Assembly (NCBI GenBank): GCA_965199555.1
Contig: CBDASJ010000008.1
Span: 62,001-126,000 of the forward strand
Length of the DNA stretch: 64,000 nucleotides
DNA from: LMUY01 sp965199555
GTDB lineage: Bacteria; Pseudomonadota; Alphaproteobacteria; Acetobacterales; Acetobacteraceae
Reading direction: 5' to 3'
Position 1 is the first letter of the stretch. Every line of letters starts with the position of its first letter. The notes beneath the pieces were generated by a model. It was given only the letters and a program-made list of their open reading frames with translations, made no database searches and was not told the DNA's origin. Made by a program: the position numbers and the translations under genes. Of the stretch, positions 35,304 through 44,019 are shown in pieces.

Positions 35304-36347
35304 CTAATACATCGACGTCAACACGTTACGCAGCCGCTTCATTTCTTCCAGGGCACGCCCGGTGCCGAGTGCCACGCAGGACAACGGCTCCTCCGCCACC
35401 ACGACGGGCAGGCCGGTGGCATCGCGCAACACCTGGTCCAGACGGTATAGCAAAGCGCCGCCGCCCGTCAGCACGATTCCTTTGTCGACGATGTCGGCGG
35501 CGAGTTCCGGCGGGGTGTTTTCCAGCGCCACCTTCACCGCATCGACGATGGCGCTGACCGGCTCGGCCATGCTTTCCGCGATCTGCCGTTGGCTGACATG
35601 CACCTCGCGTGGCACGCCGGCCATCAGGTCACGGCCCTTCACCTCGCGGTATGGGCCTTCCTCGTTGTAGTCCGGCGAGCAGGCGGCGCCGATATCCATC
35701 TTGATGCGCTCGGCAGAGCTTTCGCCGATCAGCAGGTTATGGTTGCGGCGGATGTAGCTGATGATCGCCTCGTCCATCTTGTCCCCGCCGACGCGCACGC
35801 TACGGCTGTAGACGATGCCGCCCAGCGAGATCACCGCCACCTCCGTGGTGCCGCCGCCAATATCGACGATCATGGAGCCGGACGGTTCCGTCACCGGCAG
35901 GCCGGCGCCGATCGCCGCCGCCATCGGTTCCTCGATCAGCATGACCTTGCGGGCGCCGGCCGACTCGGCGCTTTCCTGGATGGCCCGCCGCTCCACGGCG
36001 GTGCTGCCGGACGGCACGCAGACGATGATCGTGGGGGAGGAAAAGCCGCGGCGTGCATGCACCTTGCGGATGAAATGCTTGATCATCTCCTCGGCGACCT
36101 CGAAATCGGCGATCACCCCGTCGCGCAGCGGCCGAATGGCGGAAATGTTGCCCGGCGTGCGGCCGAGCATCTGCTTGGCTTCCTCACCCACGGCGAGCAC
36201 CTGCTTCTTGCCGCGCACGTCGGCGATGGCGACGACGGAGGGCTCCGCCAGCACGATGCCGCGGCCCTTGACGTAGACCAGTGTATTTGCCGTGCCGAGA
36301 TCGATGGCCATGTCGGCTGACATGAACCCGAACAGGTTTCCGAACAT
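35304..36347 (-). CDS. mreB: rod shape-determining protein MreB (bacterial actin)
   Basis: A 347-residue actin-like ATPase. The phosphate-1 motif MAIDLGTANTLVYVKG, the adenosine region, phosphate-2 VDIGGGTTEVAVISLGG and VLTGGGALLYRLD are fully conserved. The first ~12 residues form the short amphipathic membrane-binding stretch (MFGNLFGFMSAD). It polymerises beneath the inner membrane and directs lateral wall synthesis. It is the first gene of the operon and diverges from a small lipoprotein gene across 271 bases, where its promoter must lie. Confidence 0.97.
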   Translation of the reverse strand: MFGNLFGFMSADMAIDLGTANTLVYVKGRGIVLAEPSVVAIADVRGKKQVLAVGEEAKQMLGRTPGNISAIRPLRDGVIADFEVAEEMIKHFIRKVHARRGFSSPTIIVCVPSGSTAVERRAIQESAESAGARKVMLIEEPMAAAIGAGLPVTEPSGSMIVDIGGGTTEVAVISLGGIVYSRSVRVGGDKMDEAIISYIRRNHNLLIGESSAERIKMDIGAACSPDYNEEGPYREVKGRDLMAGVPREVHVSQRQIAESMAEPVSAIVDAVKVALENTPPELAADIVDKGIVLTGGGALLYRLDQVLRDATGLPVVVAEEPLSCVALGTGRALEEMKRLRNVLTSMY

Positions 36348-36618
36348 CGGAGCAAAGTTTCCAGAATAAGGGGCCAGCGGGCGAAGGCAGGGGCTTAGCG
36401 GCCTGCCCCAGCGCGAGCAAGCCCGGGGCGCCGACGGCTAACATGGCAGGAGCATGGCGGCCTTCGCCACGCCACGGACATGCTTGGGCCTTACAGCCCA
36501 TATCGGCGGTGGAAATGTTTTGTTATTCCATCGCGAGTGATGACACCGAGCCGCTGGACATCGCGTTCATGTGGCCACCTGGCGGGCCGAACCACCCGCC
36601 TTGCATGGAGAAGATCGA

Positions 36619-36867
36619 ATGAAGAAGACGAAGGTGATGACGGTCGCGGCCCTCGGCCTGGCACTTGGCCTGGGCGCTTGCAGCGACCCGTATGATCCCG
36701 GCCAGCGTGCGATCGGCGGCGGCCTGCTGGGTGCCGGTGCCGGCGCGGCCATTGGCGGGCTGGCGGGCGGTGGCCGTGGCGCGGCGATCGGCGCGCTCGG
36801 CGGCGGCGCACTCGGCGCTGGCGCCGGTGCGGTCACCACCCCGCAGCGTCCGGCTTACGGCTACTAA
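36619..36867 (+). CDS. small glycine-zipper lipoprotein
   Basis: The 82-residue protein has a lipoprotein signal peptide with lipobox LGAC (Cys21) and then a Gly/Ala-rich glycine-zipper stretch (residues 33-70, repeats of GGxxGAGAGAAIG type), ending in an aromatic YGY tail. Such zippers pack in or on the outer membrane; family members resemble the SmpA/OmpA-adjacent 17 kDa surface antigens. ATG 36619 is preceded by GGAG with eight-base spacing. A strong intrinsic terminator follows, so it is monocistronic. Confidence 0.85.
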   Translation: MKKTKVMTVAALGLALGLGACSDPYDPGQRAIGGGLLGAGAGAAIGGLAGGGRGAAIGALGGGALGAGAGAVTTPQRPAYGY

Positions 36868-36914
36868 AGCCGGGGCCTTTCCCCGCCGCGGGCGGGTTGC
36901 GTTTCGCGTCCATC

Positions 36915-36946
36915 AGCCCCCTTCCAGCAATGGAAGGGGGCTTTTG
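36915..36946 (+). terminator. intrinsic terminator after the glycine-zipper lipoprotein gene
   Basis: A 12-bp perfect stem (AGCCCCCTTCCA/TGGAAGGGGGCT) with a four-base GCAA loop is followed by TTT and soon by another T-run. It lies 48 bases after the stop codon. Confidence 0.85.
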
Positions 36947-37112
36947 CGTTTTGGCCGGGCGGATCGCGATATCTGCCAAGAGTTTCAAATCGTTTCGCGT
37001 CAGGCACTCCCCCTCGCGTTATTTTGTTGGTATCGACGCGCACCCTGCCACTGTCGTGGACAAGCCAATGCGGGTCGACCGGCCCGCCGAACACCGAGGA
37101 AGACCGTTCCGA

Positions 37113-37640
37113 ATGCCAGCCAGACATTTTGCCGCGTTGCTGTCACTGCCCTTGCTGGGCTTGTCGGCCTGCATGACCCAACCGGCGGCCGTGGCAACCG
37201 CCCGGCTGCCCACCTACTCCACGGACCTGTCGGGCAAGGCAGCGAACTGCACGGTCTCCGCCGTTACGCTGGAGGACGGCAAGGAAGCGACGGCGACCAT
37301 GACGACGGGCGGCGGCGGCTGGTGCGGCATCCCCGTGCGCCGGTCGGACCAACCGCTTGGCGCCGGCCTGCTGACCCAGGCGGCCAAGGGCGGCAACGTC
37401 TACGTGCACACGGTTGGCGACGACACGCGGGTCGATTACACACCCCGCGCGGGCACGTCCGGTGCCGATAGCTTCACGGTGAAATTCATTCCAGGAGACG
37501 CCACCTTGCGCGTGACCGTCAACGTCGATGCCCCCGCCGTGGCAGCACGGCCGGCCGCCACCCCCGCCCCCGCGGCGACGACCACCACCCATTCGCGGAG
37601 AAGCACCACGACGACCACCCACTCGAGGACGTCCAAGTGA
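37113..37640 (+). CDS. hypothetical lipoprotein with Ig-like/cadherin-like domain (175 aa)
   Basis: A signal peptide with lipobox LSAC (Cys20) indicates an outer- or inner-membrane lipoprotein. Residues about 40-145 look like one beta-sandwich: YTPRAGTSGADSFTVKF followed by VTVNVDAP is the hallmark of bacterial Ig/cadherin-like adhesin repeats, here as a single unit. The tail is Ala/Pro-rich and ends in Thr/Ser/His/Arg repeats (TTTTHSRRS, TTTTTHSRTSK). GAGGA lies upstream of ATG 37113. The last base pairs overlap the next secreted-protein gene (GTGA). A surface or wall-binding role is inferred. Confidence 0.7.
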   Translation: MPARHFAALLSLPLLGLSACMTQPAAVATARLPTYSTDLSGKAANCTVSAVTLEDGKEATATMTTGGGGWCGIPVRRSDQPLGAGLLTQAAKGGNVYVHTVGDDTRVDYTPRAGTSGADSFTVKFIPGDATLRVTVNVDAPAVAARPAATPAPAATTTTHSRRSTTTTTHSRTSK

Positions 37641-38161
37641 TCGCCCGTCGCGCCGCCCGCGCGGCCCTCACCGCGGCTGTGCTGTTCGGCATGACCGCCG
37701 GTGCCCAGGCCCGGTGCAGCTCGGAACGGGACCAGTCGGCGTTCGACGTCGGCGCCCTGAAGAGCGAGTTGAGCGTCCTCGCCGTCGGGTGCAGCGACGA
37801 GGATGACTACAACCACTTCGTGGAGCGGGACCGGTCCGAGCTGGTGGCCCAGGATGCGGTGGTGAACGCCTGGTTCAAGAAGACCTTCGGCCGCACCGCC
37901 CAGGCACGCTACGACAGCTACATCACCCTGCTCGCCAACGAGCAGAGCGTGAAAGGCCAGCACGAGGGCAGTGATTTCTGTCCGCGGTTGAAGTCGGTCT
38001 TCGCCGAGGCCGCGATGGTGCCGGTGGCGCAGTTGCCGCAATACGCCGCGGCCAAGGACCTGATCCCGAAGGACGAGATGGCGTGCGACGTGGTCGGCAT
38101 CGCGGCGGCACCGCAGCACAGCACGTCGCATTCGAGCCGGCCGGCAGCCCACCACCGCTAG
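37637..38161 (+). CDS. hypothetical secreted protein (174 aa)
   Basis: I do not recognise the family. GTG 37637 overlaps the stop of the upstream lipoprotein gene (GTGA), so the two are probably translated together. The signal peptide ends near AGAQARC (residue 26). The mature part is mostly helical with four Cys (27, 52, about 115 and 149), enough for two disulfides, and ends in a His/Ser-rich tail (HSTSHSSRPAAHHR). It is expected in the periplasm or envelope, possibly working with the Ig-like lipoprotein. Confidence 0.7.
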   Translation: MIARRAARAALTAAVLFGMTAGAQARCSSERDQSAFDVGALKSELSVLAVGCSDEDDYNHFVERDRSELVAQDAVVNAWFKKTFGRTAQARYDSYITLLANEQSVKGQHEGSDFCPRLKSVFAEAAMVPVAQLPQYAAAKDLIPKDEMACDVVGIAAAPQHSTSHSSRPAAHHR

Positions 38162-38179
38162 GCTCGTCGGGGACTGCGA

Positions 38180-38209
38180 CGGGGGTCGGCCAAGCGCCGG
38201 CCCCCGTTT
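38180..38209. terminator. terminator between convergent genes
   Basis: An 11-bp stem (CGGGGGTCGGC/GCCGGCCCCCG, one T-G pair) with a five-base loop is followed by TTTC on the plus strand. It lies just after the secreted-protein gene and immediately before the convergent GNAT stop, so it may serve both. Confidence 0.7.
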
Positions 38210-38210
38210 C

Positions 38211-38669
38211 TCAAAACCGTTTGCGCAGCACCCGGCTCAACACCTCGCCCTGCGGCAAGAAGCCGGTGTCGTGGCAAAATGCCAGCGCGTCGTCTCCATC
38301 CGGTGGCACCGCCATCTCGATCCTGTCGCAACCTGCCGACCGTGCCGCCTGTGACGCCGCCTTCAGCAGCATGCGGCCGATGCCGCGGCGGCGCTCCGCC
38401 GGGTCCACGATGAACGCGGACACGCGAGCCACGGGTCTCGGTTCATGCAGCACCGGAAACCAGGCGAGCGCGACCAGTCCGCTCAACCCGCCATAGCCCG
38501 TCGCTACCAGGCAGGCGGCATGGCCGTGCAAGCGGATCGCGTCCAGCCGTTCCGTCACATCCCGCACGGAGGCTGACGTGCCGCAGCCAGCCAGCAGCCG
38601 CGCGATCTCCGCACCGTCTGCTGCCTGGGCGGAGCGGATCTCGACGCCGTAGCGCAGCCCGGCGGTCAC
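38211..38669 (-). CDS. GNAT family N-acetyltransferase
   Basis: The 152-residue protein is a single-domain GNAT. Motif A reads VSAFIVDPAERRRGIGRMLL (acetyl-CoA pyrophosphate loop RRRGIG), and ALAFCHDTGFLPQGEVLSR is the C-terminal motif B. GTG 38669 overlaps the stop of the upstream substrate-binding-protein gene (GTGA), which gives the start and suggests coupling. The acceptor is unknown; an amino-acid or amine substrate would fit its partner. Confidence 0.87.
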   Translation of the reverse strand: MTAGLRYGVEIRSAQAADGAEIARLLAGCGTSASVRDVTERLDAIRLHGHAACLVATGYGGLSGLVALAWFPVLHEPRPVARVSAFIVDPAERRRGIGRMLLKAASQAARSAGCDRIEMAVPPDGDDALAFCHDTGFLPQGEVLSRVLRKRF

Positions 38670-39895
38670 TCCGACGGGGCGAGCGGGCAGCCTTCCTCGG
38701 CAAGCGGCTTCCATGCCTGGTCGGCCGGCGTCGTCGCCACCAGCTTCTGCAAATCCCACATGCCGTGGCTCTCCGCCGGGGTCTTCACCTGGTACAGGAA
38801 GGACGGCAGCAGGCAGAGGCCATCCTTGCGGATGCGGTTCTTGCCGAACGCCTCGTCGTCGGTGGGCATCGCCTTCATCTGGGCACACACCGCCGCACCA
38901 TCCCGCGCCTTCTCCGGACCCATCGCGGTCAGCGCCTTCATGTAGTGCAACGCGCTGGCGTAGCAGCCGGCCTGGATCATGTTCGGCGGCTGCTTGACGG
39001 GCATCAGCGGCTGCACCGCCTTGGTCAGCGCCCGCGTGCCCTCGTTGGCGTCCCAGTAGAACGTCGCGCTGACGAACAGCCCGCCGGCGATCTCCGTGCC
39101 GATCGCCTGCACGTCGGTGACCTCCATCAGCAGGGCCGCAATCTTCATGTGTTGCATCAGCCCGAACTCGGCGGCCTGCTTGATGCAGTTGGACGTGTCG
39201 GCGCCGGCATTGGCCAGGCCGATCACGTTGGCGCCGGAGGATTGCGCGGCCAGCAGGAAGGACGAGAAATCCGACGTGGCGGGAAACGGGTAACGCCGCT
39301 CCCCCACCACGGTGCTGCCGGCTTCCTTGGCGAAGCGGATGGCGTCGCGCGCCAATTGCTGGCCGAACACGTAATCGGCGGTGATGAAGAACCACTTGGT
39401 GCCGCCGAGCTTGCTGAGCTGCGCGGCGGTCGACTTGGACAGCATGTAGGTGTCGTAGGCCCAGTGGATCGTCACCGGGGTGCATTGCTCCCCGGTGAGG
39501 TCGCCGGTGCCGCCGCCGTTGTTGATGTAGAGCTTGTTCTTCTCCTTGGCGATCGCGTTCACCGCCAGCGCCACGGAGGAGGTCGGCACGTCCATCACGA
39601 CGTCCACGCCTTCGCGGTCGAACCATTGCCGCACGATGCCGGCGCCCACGTCGGGCTTGTTCTGGTGGTCGGCGGCCAGCACCTGCACGTCGAAGCCGCT
39701 GCTGTTGAACTGCCGCACCGCCTGCTGCACGCACACCACCGAGCCCTGGCCGGTGGCGTCATGGTACGGGCCGGACATGTCGTTCAGCACGCCGATCTTG
39801 ATCACCGGGCGGCCCTGCGCCCGGGCGAAGCCGGGCAGCCCGGTCGCCGCCGCGCCGGCGGCCGTGGCGTTCAAAAGGGTGCGGCGTGTCAGCAT
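38666..39895 (-). CDS. branched-chain amino-acid-type ABC transporter substrate-binding protein
   Basis: The 409-residue periplasmic protein has a Tat-like signal (RRTLLNATAAGAAA, cleavage near ARA-Q) and a type I LivJ/Peripla_BP_6 fold starting IKIGVLNDMSGPYHD. KWFFITADYVFGQQLARDA near residue 175 and DFSSFLLAAQSSGANVIGLAN near 215 are characteristic. No permease or ATPase gene accompanies it in the window, so it may share a transporter encoded elsewhere. It is divergent from lepA and coupled to a downstream GNAT gene. Confidence 0.9.
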   Translation of the reverse strand: MLTRRTLLNATAAGAAATGLPGFARAQGRPVIKIGVLNDMSGPYHDATGQGSVVCVQQAVRQFNSSGFDVQVLAADHQNKPDVGAGIVRQWFDREGVDVVMDVPTSSVALAVNAIAKEKNKLYINNGGGTGDLTGEQCTPVTIHWAYDTYMLSKSTAAQLSKLGGTKWFFITADYVFGQQLARDAIRFAKEAGSTVVGERRYPFPATSDFSSFLLAAQSSGANVIGLANAGADTSNCIKQAAEFGLMQHMKIAALLMEVTDVQAIGTEIAGGLFVSATFYWDANEGTRALTKAVQPLMPVKQPPNMIQAGCYASALHYMKALTAMGPEKARDGAAVCAQMKAMPTDDEAFGKNRIRKDGLCLLPSFLYQVKTPAESHGMWDLQKLVATTPADQAWKPLAEEGCPLAPSE

Positions 39896-40034
39896 GATCG
39901 TTCCCCCGTGTTACGACGACACTCCGGCCGCCTATCGGCTGTATCGGGCCGCGCCAGGCGTCCGGCAAGCCGGAAAAGCCGGCCGGACCTGGCATTCCGC
40001 TGACACGGGCGCGGATTGGGCCTATTTGAGCAAC

Positions 40035-41840
40035 ATGACCGACACTCCGCTCGCCCGCATCCGCAACTTCTCCATCATCGCGCATATCGACCACGGCAAG
40101 TCCACCCTGGCGGACCGGCTGATCCAGGTCTGCGGCGGGCTGACGGCGCGCGAGATGACCGCGCAAGTGCTCGACAACATGGAGCTGGAGAAGGAGCGCG
40201 GCATCACCATCAAGGCGCAGACGGTGCGCCTGGCCTACCAGGCGCAGGACGGTCTGACATACCAGTTGAACCTGATGGACACGCCCGGCCATGTCGACTT
40301 CGCCTACGAGGTGAGCCGGTCGCTGGCGGCGTGTGAAGGCAGCCTGCTGGTGGTGGACGCGTCGCAGGGGGTCGAGGCGCAGACGCTGGCCAACGTCTAC
40401 CAGGCGATGGACGCCAACCACGAGATCGTCCCGGTGCTGAACAAGATCGACCTGCCGGCGGCGGAGCCGGAGCGGGTGAAGCAGCAGATCGAGGACGTGA
40501 TCGGCCTGGACGCCGAGGATGCCGTCATGATCAGCGCCAAGACCGGGCTGAACATCGCGGGCGTGCTGGAAGCGCTGGTCACCCGCCTGCCCCCGCCCAC
40601 CGGCGATGCCGCGGCGTCGCTGACCGCGCTGCTGGTGGATAGCTGGTATGACCAGTACCTCGGCGTGGTGATCCTGGTGCGGGTGCGCGACGGCCGGCTG
40701 CGGCGCGGCATGAAGATCCGCATGATGTCGAACGGCGCCACCCACCTGGTGGAGCAATGCGGCGTGTTCACCCCCAAGATGGTCCCGACGGACGACCTCG
40801 GGCCGGGCGAGATGGGCTACATCACCGCCGCCATCAAGACGGTGGCCGATTGCAACGTCGGCGACACCATCACCGACGACCGCAGCCCGGCGCTGACCGC
40901 CCTGCCCGGCTTCAAGCCGTCCATCCCCGTGGTCTGGTGCGGGCTGTTCCCGGTGGACGCCGACGATTTCGAGAAGCTGCGCGACAGCCTGTCCAAGCTG
41001 CGATTGAACGACGCCAGCTTCCATTACGAGGCGGAGACCTCCGCCGCGCTGGGCTTCGGCTACCGCTGCGGCTTCCTGGGCCTGCTGCACCTGGAGATCA
41101 TCCAGGAACGGCTGTCGCGCGAGTTCGACCTGGACCTGATCGCGACGGCCCCGTCCGTGGTGTACCACATCTACAAGAATGACGGCACGATGGAGCCGCT
41201 GCACAACCCGGCCGACATGCCCGACCCCACCTACATCGCCCGCATGGAGGAGCCGTGGATCAAGGCCACCATCATGGTGCCGGACGACTACCTCGGCTCC
41301 GTGCTGACGCTGTGCAACGAGCGGCGGGGCCAGCAATCCGACCTGACCTATGTCGGCAACCGCGCCATGGCGGTGTACCGGCTGCCGCTGAACGAGGTGG
41401 TGTTCGACTTCTACGACCGGCTGAAATCGATCAGCCGCGGCTATGCCAGCTTCGACTACGCGATGGAGGATTACCAGGAAAGCGACTTGGTCCGCATCTC
41501 CATCCTGGTCAACCAGGACCCGGTGGACGCGCTGAGCTTCATCGCGCATCGCAGCGCCGCGGAAAGCCGAGGCCGGGCGATCTGCGCCAAGCTGAAGGAC
41601 CTGATCCCGCGCCAGTTGTTCAAGATCGCCATCCAGGCGGCGATCGGCGGCCGGGTGATCGCCCGCGAAACCATCGGCGCGCTGAGCAAGGACGTGACGG
41701 CGAAGTGCTACGGCGGTGACATCAGCCGCAAGCGCAAGCTGTTGGAAAAGCAGAAGGAAGGCAAGAAGCGCATGCGGCAGTTCGGCAAGGTCGAAATCCC
41801 GCAAAGCGCCTTCCTGGCCGCGCTGAAGATGGACGCATAG
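40035..41840 (+). CDS. lepA: elongation factor 4 (LepA), translational GTPase
   Basis: The 601-residue GTPase back-translocates or remodels stalled ribosomes. G1 AHIDHGKST, G2 ERGITIKAQ, G3 MDTPGHVDF and G4 LNKIDLP are all present in the first 140 residues. EF4-specific regions include LHLEIIQERLSREFDLDLI and the basic C-terminal domain KCYGGDISRKRKLLEKQKEGKKRM followed by GKVEIPQSAFLAAL. ATG 40035 has only a weak ribosome-binding site (GAG). A long open frame upstream is antisense to the binding-protein gene and not part of it. Confidence 0.97.
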   Translation: MTDTPLARIRNFSIIAHIDHGKSTLADRLIQVCGGLTAREMTAQVLDNMELEKERGITIKAQTVRLAYQAQDGLTYQLNLMDTPGHVDFAYEVSRSLAACEGSLLVVDASQGVEAQTLANVYQAMDANHEIVPVLNKIDLPAAEPERVKQQIEDVIGLDAEDAVMISAKTGLNIAGVLEALVTRLPPPTGDAAASLTALLVDSWYDQYLGVVILVRVRDGRLRRGMKIRMMSNGATHLVEQCGVFTPKMVPTDDLGPGEMGYITAAIKTVADCNVGDTITDDRSPALTALPGFKPSIPVVWCGLFPVDADDFEKLRDSLSKLRLNDASFHYEAETSAALGFGYRCGFLGLLHLEIIQERLSREFDLDLIATAPSVVYHIYKNDGTMEPLHNPADMPDPTYIARMEEPWIKATIMVPDDYLGSVLTLCNERRGQQSDLTYVGNRAMAVYRLPLNEVVFDFYDRLKSISRGYASFDYAMEDYQESDLVRISILVNQDPVDALSFIAHRSAAESRGRAICAKLKDLIPRQLFKIAIQAAIGGRVIARETIGALSKDVTAKCYGGDISRKRKLLEKQKEGKKRMRQFGKVEIPQSAFLAALKMDA

Positions 41841-41887
41841 CGCCGGATGGACGCGCCGCGGCGGCGTTGCTATGACACGGCGGCGTA

Positions 41888-41977
41888 GGACAGGTGGCCG
41901 AGCGGCTTAAGGCGCACGCTTGGAAAGCGTGTGTGCGTTAACGCGTACCGTGGGTTCGAATCCCACCCTGTCCGCCA
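41888..41977 (+). tRNA. tRNA-Ser (anticodon GGA)
   Basis: A 90-nt class II tRNA with encoded CCA. The acceptor stem GGACAGG pairs with CCTGTCC; the D-arm carries TGGCCGAGCGG. The anticodon stem CACGC/GCGTG encloses a seven-base loop TTGGAAA with GGA at 41922-41924. A long variable arm (about 41932-41948) and a standard T-loop GGTTCGAATCC follow. It reads UCC/UCU codons. Confidence 0.97.
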
Positions 41978-42051
41978 GCCGCTGCAATTCAGCATCCTGG
42001 ATAGGTCCGCCCTAACAGCACGGCGGAACGGCCCGGACCGAAAGGATCATG

Positions 42052-43413
42052 ATGCAGGAGACTGACGGCCTTGCCGCGCCGCAGCGGCGCTGGGTCATGG
42101 GATGCGCCATGTTCGGGGTCGTGCTGGCCGGGCTGGACGCCGCCATCGCCAACATCGCGTTGCCGACCATCGCGCACGAACTGGCAAGCAGCGACGCGGC
42201 GACCGTTTGGGTGGTCAACAGCTACCAGCTTGCCGTGACGCTTTGCTTGCTGCCGGCGGCGTCGCTGGGCGAATCGCTGGGGCTCAAGCGGGTTTACGGC
42301 TTCGGCCTAACGCTGTTCACCGCCGCCTCGCTTGCCTGCGCCTTGTCGCCGTCGCTGGCGGTGCTGATCGGCGCCCGCACGGTGCAGGGTATCGGTGGAG
42401 CCTGCATGGCGGCACTGGGCGGTGCGCTGGTCCGCACGATCTACCCGCGCAAGCTGTTGGGCCAGGGTTTCGCGATCACCGCCCTGGCCGTGGCGCTTTC
42501 GGCCGCGCTGGGGCCGACGGTGGCGGCGCTGGTGCTGTCGGTTGCCAATTGGCCGTGGCTGTTCCTGGTCAACGTGCCGGTCGGGCTGGTGGCCGTGCCG
42601 CTGTTCCTGGCCAAGGCGCCAGCCAGCCCGCGCCAGAATCGGCCGTTCGATCTGGTCGGGGCGCTGCTCAGCGCCGTGTCGCTGGGTCTGGTGGTGACGG
42701 GGGTGGACGGGTTGGGTGACCCGCAGATCGGGCTTGCCCTGGCTGAACTGGCGGGCGGCCTGGCATGTGGCGGGCTGCTCATCTGGCAGCAGTCGCGGCA
42801 AAGCAAGCCGCTGCTGCCGCTCGACCTGCTGCGCATTCCCTTGTTCGCCTTGTCCGTCTGCACTTCGATCTGCTCGTATGCGGCGCAGATCCTCGCCTAT
42901 GTCTCGCTGCCGTTCCTGTTCCAGACGGTGATGCACCGTTCCGCCGTGGCCACCGGGCTGCTGGTGACGCCGTGGCCGCTGATGGTGGCGGTGGCGGCGC
43001 CGGTGGCCGGGCGGCTCACCGCGCGATATCCGGCCGCCTTGCTGGGCAGCGTGGGGCTGGCCGCCATGACGATCGGCCTGTTGCTGGTGGCCGGCATGCC
43101 GGCCGCGCCGGCGGATTGGGACGTGGCCTGGCGCATGGGCATTTGCGGCATCGGCTTCGGCTTCTACCAGACGCCGAACAACCTCACGTTGATGACCGCC
43201 GGCCCGCCGGCGCGCAACGCCGCCGCCAGCGGCATGTTGGCCGTGGCCCGCACGGTCGGGTGGTCGCTCGGCTCCGCCGTGGTGGCGCTGATTTTCGGGA
43301 TTGCCGGCGCGCCGGGCGCCGTGACCTGCCTGTATGCCGGTGCAGCCTTTGCCGGCATAGGCATTCTGGTCAGCGTATCGCGCACTGGGGCTAAACGCCG
43401 TTTGACCCTTTAG
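42052..43413 (+). CDS. MFS transporter, DHA2 family (drug:H+ antiporter-2, 14-TMS type)
   Basis: A 453-residue inner-membrane protein with about 14 hydrophobic segments. The first helix motif LDAAIANIALPTIAHEL is the DHA2 motif, and WVVNSYQLAVTLCLLPAASLGESLGLKRVYG is the loop 2-3 signature. LGPTVAALVLSVANWPWLFLVNVP is helix 5-6. It probably exports a hydrophobic compound with proton exchange. The second of two adjacent ATGs (42052) is best spaced from AAAGGA at 42041-42046. No regulator is adjacent. Confidence 0.92.
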   Translation: MQETDGLAAPQRRWVMGCAMFGVVLAGLDAAIANIALPTIAHELASSDAATVWVVNSYQLAVTLCLLPAASLGESLGLKRVYGFGLTLFTAASLACALSPSLAVLIGARTVQGIGGACMAALGGALVRTIYPRKLLGQGFAITALAVALSAALGPTVAALVLSVANWPWLFLVNVPVGLVAVPLFLAKAPASPRQNRPFDLVGALLSAVSLGLVVTGVDGLGDPQIGLALAELAGGLACGGLLIWQQSRQSKPLLPLDLLRIPLFALSVCTSICSYAAQILAYVSLPFLFQTVMHRSAVATGLLVTPWPLMVAVAAPVAGRLTARYPAALLGSVGLAAMTIGLLLVAGMPAAPADWDVAWRMGICGIGFGFYQTPNNLTLMTAGPPARNAAASGMLAVARTVGWSLGSAVVALIFGIAGAPGAVTCLYAGAAFAGIGILVSVSRTGAKRRLTL

Positions 43414-43503
43414 CCGACATGTCTAAATATTTGGAAGCTCTATTAACGATGCGGTAATCGCCGCCGATGCAAGGTCACGTGGACCGCAGAGGCTGCAACC
43501 ACG

Positions 43504-43761
43504 ATGTTTGATGCTGACACGCTCGACCATGGCGCCCCCGACACCACCGAGCGGCGCCGCGCCGGCCGCAACGGCGTCGCTTCCGGCCTGCTGCCGCTCC
43601 TGCGTGGCTCGGCCGGCGTGACCACGGACGACGATGTCTGGGCGGATCGCTGGCGCCCGCGCGATCCGGTATCGCCGCCGCGCGGCATCGGCGTGGCCCT
43701 GGCGTTGTGCACGCCGATCTGGCTCGGCTTCGGCGGCCTGCTCTATGCCCTTACCCGATAG
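43504..43761 (+). CDS. small membrane protein (85 aa), C-terminally anchored
   Basis: Not a recognised family. A charged, soluble N-terminal part (residues 1-60, with DHGAPDTTERRRAGRN and DDDVWADRW) is followed by a single C-terminal transmembrane helix ALALCTPIWLGFGGLLYAL ending in TR. This tail closely resembles the end of the protein at 44020-44298 (ALCxP, then GLLYxL and a basic residue), so the two look like paralogues. An AT-richer 90-base gap upstream may hold a promoter. Topology predicts the N-terminus in the cytoplasm. Confidence 0.65.
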   Translation: MFDADTLDHGAPDTTERRRAGRNGVASGLLPLLRGSAGVTTDDDVWADRWRPRDPVSPPRGIGVALALCTPIWLGFGGLLYALTR

Positions 43762-43770
43762 GACGTCACG

Positions 43771-43941
43771 ATGACCCAGGACCTGAGCCCGCGGCTGCGT
43801 CGCGACATCGCCAAGAACTTCGACCGCGCCGAGAGCAAGGCGACAGTCGCCGCGTCGTTCGAGGACGAACGTCGCATGATCTTCCGGATCGTCCTGACGA
43901 TCGCCGCGGTCTGCCTCGTTGCCATGCTATCTGGCTCTTAA
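43771..43941 (+). CDS. small membrane protein (56 aa)
   Basis: The frame starts at ATG 43771 after AGGA (43760-43763) and ends at TAA 43941. The protein is a charged amphipathic N-terminal helix (LSPRLRRDIAKNFDRAESKA) followed by one transmembrane helix (MIFRIVLTIAAVCLVAMLS). It lies nine bases after the preceding small-protein gene and is probably cotranscribed with it. I recognise no family. Confidence 0.55.
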   Translation: MTQDLSPRLRRDIAKNFDRAESKATVAASFEDERRMIFRIVLTIAAVCLVAMLSGS

Positions 43942-44019
43942 TTGCACAGAGTCTCGCTGCGTTAGACGAACCTTAAACAAGCTGTGTCACCCTCTTCTTA
44001 TCGAAACGGGAGACGCATG

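Noticed and set aside
37560..37640. Tandem ACC/CAC-rich stretch as a regulatory repeat
   Set aside because: It is the coding sequence for the Thr/His/Ser tail of the lipoprotein, not a separate DNA repeat.
41888..41977. tRNA-Ser as an integration (attachment) site of a mobile island
   Set aside because: No integrase, no repeat of the tRNA 3' end nearby, and normal gene content on both sides.
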